A stretch of 64,000 nt of DNA from Pegea sp. RAD2-039 (Eukaryota; Chordata; Thaliacea; Salpida; Salpidae): the NCBI GenBank assembly GCA_034620365.1, contig JAQGEQ010000165.1, positions 124,001 to 188,000 of the forward strand, written 5' to 3'. Under the pieces are notes generated by a model. That model did not search any database and was not told where the DNA came from. It saw only the letters and a program-made list of their open reading frames with translations. Numbering within the stretch: the first letter of the stretch is position 1; each line of letters starts with the position of its first letter. Below are positions 1-10,193 of the stretch, in pieces. Position numbers and translations under genes: made by a program.

Positions 1-2725
1 ACTTTCTAAATTCACCACTCAAAGACTAAATTGAACTATTTGTTCAGAATTATATTTCATTAACGTCATATTAAGAAGAATTTTCTCAAATAACTTTGAT
101 ATTTTATCTTTTGCAATATTTGGGAAGTGAAATTATTTGAAGTAGTTTTAGTCACTTGCACCTTGAAGCAAAGATTTTTATTCTAAGCAATCACATTTCA
201 ATAAATATTTTGTAGAAACTAAAAATTAATTGGTTTAGATGAAGTAGTTAGAAAAAGAAGCAAAGTTAACTTTTAAAACTGTTTTTAATAAAAATGTTGT
301 AAAAAAATTCCGTTTTTAATTCTATGGCTTTTTATTTTTGGATATTTTGATTTATAAACCAACAATTTTAGAACATTTGAAGTAGGATGCCAACAACATT
401 TAGAAGCTTTTAGCTCTGATAAAGTTTTTCATTCAGATTAATTTCAGAAATTACAACTCAATTTTCTGAAATATTTTTTAAACTAAATTTTTAATACAAA
501 ATGTTTTTGCCAAATTAATATGAAGATTAAAATACAAATCTATCTTGTTGTGGTAGATCCAAAACAAACTATTTGTTCATTAAATATTTCCATCTAAAAC
601 CAAAATACACTTTGTGTTTATAGTATATACCTGAAGTGTTTGGAAATTAACCGATTTCTTTTACAAGTCCAACAAAGATTTTGCCAAAAAAACCACAAAA
701 ACCGATTTCTATAATTTGTTTTTAAGTTTTTTGGTTTCTAAAAATAAACATTTATTAAATGTTTTATACAAATAAGACTTTTTTGTAAAGAATTTATCAA
801 ATATGCTTTGGCAAGCTTCAACGTAGTGAACAGCTGAATTTTTATAAGTATTTAATAGTAGGCGGTTTCATGTATTGTATCTGAAATTTGTTTATTGTAT
901 AAGATTGTCTCATAGAATGTTCAAAACATTTAAAAAATTTAAAAAATATTTTGACTTTTTTAATGTCTTTCTCTCAAAAGATTGTACAAAAATATTTGTT
1001 TATCTTTTTCTTTCTAATTTAGAAATAATTTTATTTTTAAATTTCTAACGTTTAAGGCAACTTATAATGTTTTTTTATTAGTTTGATTCATTTGTAAAAA
1101 ACTTAGAAATGAATAATAAATATATAAATGTTATAATTATCAAAATGAAATAAGTTTTCATGTAACTTGGCATCAATGTAGTAAAATACTTTCAAATGTA
1201 ATTAGGAAATTCAAGGAGTTGAAATTCTAAATTAAATTTGTAATTTTTTTTAACCTTCTATCTTATAATGCTGACAACTTTCATACCACCCTCCTAACCA
1301 TACTTATAATGCCATGAAATATTTCTCATCTTTCTGCCTTTCTTGGTTTAAAGCGTTTTTTCTTTCATGTTTGTAAGTTTAACTTATCAGCTGGGCAAAT
1401 GGCTTCATTATTCTCTAAAAAAGTATCTTTAAAACAAAAACAAAATTACGAAAATAGAAAAACTAATACAAGAGGTAACTTATATAAAATTTTCCAACAA
1501 AATATTGAAATCATTTATCAGCAAGTTATCTTTGAATAAAAAAATTGGTAATTTGATATTATATATAAAACTTTCACTTCTGGACAAATTGAATTCTTAA
1601 GCTTTTTCTAATGTATCTAGAAAAATTATTGGAACGAAAAAGCTTAAAAGAAAGGTTTATTTTTAGACAGAATTATCTTGACAAAATATAACATCTGTTT
1701 TTGTAGAAAAGTTGTTGAAATCTATCCAAAGTTAAAAATATATTCTACTTCTAAAGTTTTAATGATTAAAAATTTAGATTGAAATAAAGAAATTTATGAG
1801 TTTTAAATCATTTTTTTAGGCAGAATTTTATTTTTTTTTGAAAATATTTTATGGAAGTTGCTGCAAATATTTAAAGTTTTTATTAAAATGTTTTTGTGAA
1901 ATACATTGATAACATATGACTTTGATTCTGTAATTCAATTTTGAAAATCAGAACGAAAAGTTTTATTTTTAATATTTAATTACAAAATTAAAACTTTCAA
2001 ATTTAACAATAAAATTTATTTTATTTGATTAAACTTTTTAATATTATTTTAGCTCCGCAAGGTAGCATAGTTGAGCTAACTTGCCATTTAAAGCCAGCTT
2101 TCAAAAACGTTTAAATCAAGACGAAGAGCTTGCAAGCTACTCAAACTCAAATTGATTTCTTCTTTATGATTTTTAAGTATTTTTGATTATGGAAGAAAAA
2201 CATTTTTTAACTTTTTGAAAATTCAGTCCTAACATCAAATAATTATAGAAATATATCAATGATATTTTGTTGCAACTATTTAAGACTCTTTAATTAATTA
2301 TTTAACAAAAAATGGAATAAATAAAAATAAATGTTAGTTGATAAATTTATAACTTTCTTAAAAGTGATTTCAGTAATTGAAAATTTTGCTTGGATGCAAA
2401 AACTCCTCAAATTGTTTTCAGTTGATACCGATTTCCAAATTCAGTCTCAAACCCGTTTGCAATTGAATGATGTCAGGAAACACAGATGCCTTTTCTACAA
2501 ATAACTCCATTATTCAGTTGTCTTGGTGTAATAGTAAAATATTTTGACGCATATGTGTTATTCGTCGTTGTCTTATAGATCTTTGTGATTCGCTAATAGG
2601 TTGTGTTATGAATAGCGCATACCCTTAGTATATATATCGTAGTTGTTAGCTGCCTTAAACATTGGGATAAGGCTTTACATAAAAGATAACAGATATAAGA
2701 AGTTATTATCCCCACAGTTGTGTTT
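1..2725. other. AT-rich intergenic spacer
   Basis: No exon, RNA gene or clear repeat could be supported here. A short stretch at about 2050-2080 reads Ala-Pro-Gln-Gly-Ser-Ile-Val on the plus strand. This resembles the reverse transcriptase APQGS motif and the similar site near 9175, but too little flanks it to call an element. Confidence 0.6.
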
Positions 2726-3625
2726 TAGAAGGTGCTTGAAAAAAGTACCTCTCGCTAACACACTTTCTCACAAACAATACTTATTACAGATAATTAAGTC
2801 AGAAATATAGAAAGCAAAAGATGTAACACATGGCATTTCAGTAGTCCTCAAAGCATATAACAGTGAACAATTACATTGAATGTTAATAATATAAAAACGA
2901 TAAAAAAAAACATAGTTTAGAAATGACAATGTTGGTAATATTCAAATGGTTCAACTTCTTTTTGAACAATGCGAGTGACTTCGACATGGCAATATCTGAT
3001 GGCAGCTGGTTTCAAGTATTAATTGAGCGGTATGAGACAAAATTCGCTTTGATTAACGTGCCAGGTGATATGGGCTTATTAAGATGTAATGTGTGTCGTC
3101 TGAGCTGATATAACTTGAAGGAAGGACTAATAGAAAATAAATCATCAAACTGAATGTCAATTAAAATGTGGATAATTTCAAAAATAAGAATTAAGTCGTA
3201 TTTAATCCGTCGAATTTCCAAAGTACCTAAATTGAAGAAGCTAAGACGATGTTTATAACTATCATATTTAATATTAAGTTTCCTGCATACTAATCTCTTG
3301 TTTGTGGCCAGAACAGATTCAATTTTTTTGATATCACTAACTTGATATGGCATCAATGCACTGACATTGTATTCAAGAATTGGACGTACGTACAATTTGA
3401 AAAGATTGATAAAAAAGTATGGGTCTTTAGAATTAAAGGTCTTTATAATAAGGAAGGCAAGGTTGATTAATTTTGCAAAGATTTTGGAAACATAAGTGTA
3501 CCATTTAAAGTCAGATGATAGAGTAATACCAAGGCCTAGGACCGAAGATACTCGTTGAATAATAAATCTATTGATGGAATATTGGTTCAGGGAATTTGCA
3601 GCTGGTTTACGGAAAAAAGTTTATG
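2726..3625 (-). mobile_element. 5'-truncated, decayed LINE (subfamily B)
   Basis: This is the 3' end of a non-LTR retrotransposon on the minus strand. The coding remnant at 3012-3395 shows the C-terminal part of ORF2 (VRPILEYNVSALMPYQV, then RLVCRKLNIKYDSYKHRLSF), which is collinear with the fuller copies at 49.1-53.3 kb and 57.4-59.0 kb. The non-coding 3' part, with its 'cctctcgctaacacac' block near 2746, closely matches the copy at 57.4 kb and less closely the 49 kb element, so there are two subfamilies. Similarity stops near 3625, after the 'gcagctggtttacg' block, so the element is 5'-truncated. Stops and frameshifts make it inactive. Confidence 0.85.
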
Positions 3626-4596
3626 TCCTTGTTATCAAGCTGAAAAAATATCTTATATTTAAGATACTAAGATTATATACTTTATAATTATTATGTGTAA
3701 TAGAAGATTATTTTATAGCATACATGAATGTTATTTGACGAGAACATTTATTTATTTGTTGGTTTTTCAATTTATTTGTAAAATTTAGAAAAATACTTTC
3801 AGATAATAAGATTTAAAATATTCAGTTTAAAAAAATTTAATACCTGAAAAGTTGTACGTAACTTTTGTAAAAATGCATTTTTGATTAAAGTGATCACATT
3901 AACAACGTCAAAAAGTTTCTATTTTTAAAAGTTTAAACAAATAAACTTTAATTTCTTATTTGCAATTAAATCTACAAATATTTATGAAAAATACTTAAAT
4001 AATATTTTATGATATTTAAATTAGGTTGTAAAAAATTTTTTTATCTTTTCAACATACCTGATCAATAACTTTAAAAGTTTATTTTAAAATTATTAGAATT
4101 CAGCTTAAATTCTATTTTTTCTTCAAAATATCAACAAAAAAATTGTATTTCATAATCCCTTGACTTTCTTCTTCCATTTTCAAATCTGTTTTTATTAAAT
4201 TAGCTTTGATATAAGATTATTATGATTATTTTAAATGTATTTCAAAGATGAGTTACATCTTATTAGATTATGTTGTGATATTCAGAACAATTCTTTTTTA
4301 TTTATTTTTATAAAAATTACTAAATACTTTTTATAATACTTTTTTTAATATCAGTAATCAATAGGAAATTGAATTATCAAATTTATAGCAATTCTATTTG
4401 AAATCTTATAAAATTCTAAAGTTATTTTTTATCAAATTTTGTAAACAAAAGTTGAAATATGAGATCTTTTAATCCTCAAAATTTCTAATAAATAAAAATA
4501 ATTAAAAATATTTTTTTCATTTAAATCCATTTATTTTCCAAAGTTAATATTTGGTTATCTAAAAAAGCTGATATTATTTGTCAAATTTCTTAGCAA
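3626..4596. other. AT-rich intergenic spacer
   Basis: Low-complexity AT-rich DNA between the truncated LINE and the PTRH2-like gene. No feature was recognised. Any promoter of the downstream gene must lie here, but no TATA or initiator site stands out against the background. Confidence 0.6.
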
Positions 4597-5184
4597 ATGG
4601 ATTCAAAGATGGACTTTTTCTTTGGTACTGTCAGCTGTTTAGCAATTGCTTTTACCTTGCGGTGGTTATTTGGGAGTAAAAAAGACAATAAGCAGACTGA
4701 TGTTCAGTTTAGAAAACCAATGGTGGCTGATGATTGTCCAGAAGAAGAATCAGAGTTCGGTTATAGTCCAGAAGAAGCAGCAGAGTTTGATGATGACGTT
4801 ACCACTGATGTAGTGTTAAAAATGGTGGTTGTAGTGAGAGATACTTTGAAAGAAGTAAGTGATTTAAACAAATCTACCATGTGTGTTGATGCTGTGATTG
4901 AATGTTATCGATTAGCAAACCTATATGCAAAGAAAAGGTTGAAATGGTGGAACTTTTATGGAAGTGAGCAAGTAGTTGTTAAACGTGGGAAAAGCTGGCA
5001 ACTAAGAGAAATGTATAAAGAAGCCAAATATCTCAGATTGGTGACATCATGTGTTAGGGATGATAGTTTAAAAGGTCTTGCTCCTTTTTCTCGTCCTGTC
5101 AATGTACTATGTATAGGTCCAGCTTATGAATGTGATTTATATAAAGTATTTAGATGTGTGGATTTAGATACATCTTTTCAATAA
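4597..5184 (+). CDS. Divergent peptidyl-tRNA hydrolase 2-like protein, single exon
   Basis: The 195-residue protein is intronless, unlike most genes in this window. Residues about 6-25 (FFFGTVSCLAIAFTLRWLFG) form a hydrophobic N-terminal anchor, followed by an acidic linker and then a domain from about residue 72 to the end. That layout and the spaced landmarks VLKMVVVVRDTLK, EQVVVKRGKSW, KYLRLVTSCVRDD and VLCIGPAYECDLYKVF match PTRH2 (Bit1), a mitochondrial outer-membrane protein that in typical form removes peptides from tRNA. The family's catalytic GKGKxAAQCxHA segment is replaced by SDLNKSTMCVDA. The Asp of the DxxxTQ motif is kept, but its Thr is not. I infer a degenerate paralog that has probably lost hydrolase activity, though it is still intact as an ORF. 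The start is the first ATG, with a stop a few codons upstream in frame. Family assignment is fairly sure; function is unknown. Confidence 0.72.
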   Translation: MDSKMDFFFGTVSCLAIAFTLRWLFGSKKDNKQTDVQFRKPMVADDCPEEESEFGYSPEEAAEFDDDVTTDVVLKMVVVVRDTLKEVSDLNKSTMCVDAVIECYRLANLYAKKRLKWWNFYGSEQVVVKRGKSWQLREMYKEAKYLRLVTSCVRDDSLKGLAPFSRPVNVLCIGPAYECDLYKVFRCVDLDTSFQ

Positions 5185-6150
5185 GAATTTCTATAAAACA
5201 TGGTCCCCTCACTATTGAATTTTATAGATAATTAAATTTCTAATTCTCTAAATGATTATGTAGCAATATTCTATTGAAGAAATTAACTTTATTTTTTATA
5301 ATCAAGCTTTTGGACCAGACCAGTGTTTTGAGATTATTGCTTATAATAAAAATATAATAAAGTAAATATTATCTTAATTTCATTTATATACAATTTTAAT
5401 CCTATTATATATGTTTACTTAATGTGTTAATGTTTACCAAATCTGATTATATCTTCATCATTAATAGCTGAAATTGCATCTTTTTTATAAGAATTAACAC
5501 GAGAAGCAATAGAGATTTGTGAAAAAAGTTGCCAATAAATATTTAACTAATTTGAAAAGATCTATTTTGCTCGATAATTTGTTATGATTGAAAAACAAAA
5601 TGTTTTTTCTAAAAGAGAATGTTTTTGAATAAAAGCAGATACTGCGCTAGAAAAGTTGAAACTAATTTTTCCTTATAAGGAATTATTTACAAATGGATAT
5701 CTGCTATTGATTCCAAATCAGCAAATAATTTTGTCATTAAATTGAGAAGTATCTTTTTAAAGTGAGCAAACTTTGGCGATTTTGACCATCAAGTTGATAT
5801 ATCTGAACAACTTGTTGTAAGAAATATATTTCTACCTATTTCATGAAATATGACTTTTTAGTGAGTTCCAAAAATCATGTCTTTTTCTCATTTTGACAAA
5901 AGTAATGAAATATTTTATCTTTGAAACTTGCTTAGAAGAACACCAAAACCCGTTCTAATTTCTCTAAGACTAATTTAGATTGAAAGAAACTGATTTTTAT
6001 TTAGTTTTTATCCATTTAAACGATTTTATCAAATCAACTTTTACAGAGTGAAATAAAATAAGAACTTTTCTAATCTATACTTTAAAGTTTAGTAAAAAAC
6101 AAAGTCTTCAAAAAATCAGGTTTACAAACAAAAATTGAAATAAATTATTT
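5185..6150. other. Intergenic spacer
   Basis: AT-rich region between the convergent PTRH2-like (+) and NME7 (-) genes. Several AATAAA-like strings lie near 5345-5360 and could serve as the polyadenylation signal of the PTRH2-like gene. Nothing else was recognised. Confidence 0.55.
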
Positions 6151-8535
6151 TTAAGGTTTAATATTCAAAATTCGAAGAAAATATTCTGCTTCGATAACTC
6201 CATCTTCAGATAAATCCGTGCAATGGACAGCGTTTTTGACTTTATCCTTCCCGTATATTGCTCTTAGAGTTGTCGGCCGAATGTGCCTTGCTATTTCCTA
6301 TAAATAACTTTATTTTAAAAACTTTTATAAAATAACCAAAGCAATTACAAAGTATAGACAGAATCAGTAAAAGACTCACAAACATTAATAAATAACTTAC
6401 AGGGTCAGATGGTCCACAAAAAGCTCTAAATTCTTCAACAGTATCAACTGAATTCTTTGAACTGATTAGTTCTAGTGAATAAAATGGTCCTTCGCATAAA
6501 TGGTTGCACATATCTTGATACTCAGCAACAACTCCTCGGTAAACTTCATAAAATTCTTGGGCATTTGCCATTTCAATTTCTTGCTGTTTGTCAATTATTT
6601 TGTGGTCAACCCAGAAACATAAATTAGAGATTTAAGTTGAAGATACTCACCACAGAAGCACCACATATATCAAAGCCACCTTCTTGAATTTTAGTGATAA
6701 TCTCACCGGCGATACCCTGCTTTACGATGTGTGGTTTAATCAAGCAACATGTCGTGTTTTCAAGCTTAAGTGAGTTTTCTAGCTTACGGATCGGGTTTAC
6801 ACTGCCAGTATCTTCAAAGAAAAAACTGATTTCCTGGAAAAAAATAACTTTTTTAATTGGTATGAAATCAACATTGGTTCAATTGTGACATCTTGATTAG
6901 TGATAACTTTTTGCTAAGTCAGAGCTTAACAAAATCTTGAAAGAAACAATCTTGGCTACCCTTGATGCTGACTCAGTCGAGTCAGCTCCGTGAAAAGAGT
7001 TGAAAGTCTTATCTTGTCCATATAATGCTCGTAAACTACCAGGTGACTCCTGCTTAGCAACAGCAACATCAGTTGGACCAATCAGACGACGCCAAACAGC
7101 AACAGAATTTGTACCAATCAGTTCCATAGCGAAGACGGGACCACTGCTTAAATACTCCACTAACGACCTTGAAATTAGTTTTTTTCTCATAAAAATTTGT
7201 AAAAACTTTTAATCAAAATTATAAATTAAAAAATCTACAAATTTTAGTTAAATTATTATCAATTAATCAAATTAAAGTTAAAATTATTTGAGAAATTACA
7301 TAAAGAAAGGTTTGTCTTTATGTTCCTTATAAAATAATCCCGTTTGCTCTTTATTTAATGATACCATTCGAGCACGACAAATCTGAAGTCCTTCATCATT
7401 GATTCGTTTTACTATGGATCCAAGATGACAAACACCATCAGGTTTAATCAATCCCAAAGTTCTACAAACCCAGAAAAATTGTGAAAGTCTCATCGTTTCA
7501 TAGTTTAATGATAAATTAATAGAAACTAAAATCAAATATAAATTTGAAAACTATTGTGAATGTGACAGAATAATGAGATGTTGCGTTGTCATAGAAATAA
7601 CAAATATAAACTGAACAAAGTTATTTGAAATCTTTCATGGTGAAACTTATAAGAAAATAGCGATTTCAGAAGTCACGTGAAGAACATCTGAAAGAAAATT
7701 TTAAACTTTTTATATTTTCTTACTTTTCAGTTTTGCTTCCAAGAGTTTTTTTAGTGTAACCATCTCCAAATTCTGTGAGATGAAGTTGTCGTGAATAAAC
7801 ATTAATTTTGCTGCCAACAAACAAATCAGAAACTTGAATATGTTCAAACTTAGTTCGACTTAAAAACTTTTTTCTTGTTTTCACTGCAATCTGTAACATT
7901 TGTTTTTTTATGAAAAGTGTAAAAGAAACCACCATTTTATTTACAGACCATTTCAATGGTTTGGTCTTTTGGGTAATATAAAAACAGATATTTTCTTATT
8001 AGGCATGCTTGAGGATCATACCAGTCACACAAGAAGCAGTATTTGATGTCATTGGCGGTCTAAAAAGTTATTTTAGTTGGTTATCATTGAACATTTTGTA
8101 TTTTATACTTTACAAAATTATTAAAGAAATTTCTTTATTATATTTTAAACTTCTCAAACTTTTCAAACAATTTCATAGAGATCAACTAATTGTTAACTTT
8201 TGATTAAGATGTTTTAAATATTATTTTAAAATAACTTACAGATGGTTCAACATATTTATCAGAAGAGTTTGGAAACTGCAACAAAATGATGTAAACATTT
8301 TTATAAAAACTTCACAATATTATATTTATATTTAAAGAATAATAAAAAGTTTAAAAGACTTAAAAATAACTAAATTTTGTAGACTTAGTATCTATAGAAG
8401 TAGCTTAAATATACTTATTACTTTGATATATATTAAATATATAAATATAAATCATTAGATAAAATTCAAAAATTAAAATTATTGGCAAAAATAAATTTAA
8501 AAAAATTTAGTAAATTTGGATCTACTAACCATCAT
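6151..8535 (-). CDS. NME7: Nucleoside diphosphate kinase homolog 7 (NME7)
   Basis: Eight or nine exons on the minus strand: 8240-8275, 7945-8059, 7724-7883, 7300-7461, 6960-7167, 6651-6833, 6401-6583 and 6151-6297. A tentative first exon at 8530-8535 supplies Met-Met in the right phase. The product is about 399 residues, near the usual length of roughly 376. Order: DM10 domain (CDWYDPQACLIRKY, then DLFVGSKINVYSRQL), first NDK domain (LGLIKPDG ... FHGADS) and second NDK domain (CLIKPHIVKQG ... NAVHCTD). Both kinase-fold domains keep the active-site His and the Lys of the IKP motif. NME7 binds the gamma-tubulin ring complex and is a ciliary/axonemal microtubule inner protein; that role is family knowledge, not seen here. 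The weakest point is the 5' end, because the 36-nt exon has no ATG and the ATGATG exon upstream rests only on phase and a GTTAGT donor. Confidence 0.93.
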
Positions 8536-9164
8536 CAGCAGATGGCTTTTGTAAACTTTTTATAAAGCTCCTAAAATATAAAAAGCTGAAAGTATATAAG
8601 GTACAGAACATTAAAAAAATAAAAAAATATTAAAAGAATGATTAAAAATTATGAAGATATTTCAACAAAACTTATTTCTAATGAAATATTTAAACCAATT
8701 TTTTTAAACTGAATTGTTTCAACTCAAATCATTTTTATTCATTGACAGCAAACTAAAAAGCTAAACAGAAAAGTTTCAACTATTTAACCTTTTATTAAAA
8801 TCTTTTTTTTTAAAACAACAAAATACTTAGACAGCTATATACAGGTAACCTTTCATATAAGTAACTACTTCGGCAAGTTCTGGTTGCCATGGATTTAACT
8901 GTTATTTTCAAAATAAATTCCCCGAATATGAAAATACTTTATTACAAATTTATTTAAAAAATATTTTTAATTTTAAACTAAATAGATTTATAATTTTTTG
9001 GCAAACTAACATCAAAAAGATTATTAATATTGCTTATTATTATTATTATTATTAATAATTATTATTTATATTTAAAAAGATTATTAACTTTTTAATGATT
9101 GACAACCACAAGTTAATAAGACTTTCTTAAGGGATTATTAAGTATTCTTTTAAGTTTTTTTCTG
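8536..9164. other. Intergenic spacer
   Basis: AT-rich DNA upstream of NME7 with a short (att)n run near 9040. No coding or structural feature was found. Confidence 0.55.
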
Positions 9165-9765
9165 GTCTTCAGTAATGCTCCCCAAGGAAGCATCGTTCCC
9201 TCTTTTCTTCAATATTTATATCAATGACATTACTGTTTTTCATTATTAAATGGTTTCTAAAATTATAAGCTCATTGCAAAACATTTTAGTACTAACTCAA
9301 TTACTCTTCACTTTTCTTTAGAATTTAGAGAAATATGGCTTTAATCTAAACAAGCTTACTAAACTCTAACCAAACGTTTTCTAATTTCTACTTAAACAGT
9401 AATTTTCTGATCTCCTGTCATCAAAGACTCTTTTTATCAAAATAATTACCTTCAACGAATTAAAACGGACTCAATACGTAAATCATTTGTTCCGAATTAG
9501 TTCACTTAATTTTTACCAAATTCTTAAATCTTTTAAAATAAGAAATATATATTTAGAACTTTTATATATTTCAATTTAGAGTTAAACTCTACCTTATGAA
9601 GTCCTCACTTTGAAAAATATATTCTTTAAGTTAAATCCGTTCAAAGACTATTTATTAGGAAATCGTTTACTTAGATGTAACTTTTTTCTTCAACAAATTC
9701 CGTCTCTCAAAGCTTGATATTAAACCCTTTCAACTTCTAACTACTATTTCAAATCATTAAAAAGT
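9165..9765 (+). mobile_element. Highly decayed LINE reverse-transcriptase remnant
   Basis: Plus-strand pieces in shifting frames resemble the reverse transcriptase of non-LTR elements. NAPQGSIVPS is followed after a frameshift by FNIYINDITVF (9172-9245); this matches the palm motif that reads APQGS...LFNIYINDI in many LINEs. Further on come LEKYGFNLN and, around 9640, SVQRLFIRKSF, which looks like the VQRRFTRRL segment after the palm. The order is correct, but stops and frameshifts are frequent. It belongs to a different family from the 49-53 kb LINE, whose motif is GVPQGSVLGP. No boundaries can be fixed. Confidence 0.45.
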
Positions 9766-10193
9766 TTTTTCGTCTTTTTTATCTTTAATGATTTCTTCTA
9801 ATTTCTTTAAGGATTGCAAACAACTTTTACTAACAAATCTATAATTTATATTTACAATAAAAATAATTCTTTACTAATTTATTTGAAGTCTAGATATCTG
9901 ATCAAGCTGCTAATTTGACTCAAAAGAACTTTCTTTCAAAATTGGAACAGTTTAAGCGAAAGTCAAGATTTTCAAAAAGGTTTTTATAAACAACAAATTA
10001 TCGCAACTAAGAATTGAAGTTAATCTGAAAAAAAGAGATTATCGACAAACAAAATACTGCTTTTTACAAGAAAGAATTTGTAGATATTTGAATTAAGCAT
10101 CTTTATCTCCGGTCGAAGTCTTTAACTCATCCATCTCTTGATCTATCAGAAGATTTCAGTTAATTAAATCAATTTATCTTAGAAAATAATTTT
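9766..10193. other. Intergenic spacer
   Basis: Downstream flank of the SLC9B-like gene. No open frame, repeat or RNA gene could be supported. Confidence 0.5.

Noticed and set aside
2040-2085. APQGSIV-like string suggesting another reverse transcriptase remnant
   Set aside because: Only seven residues match and no further motif follows; kept as a remark only.
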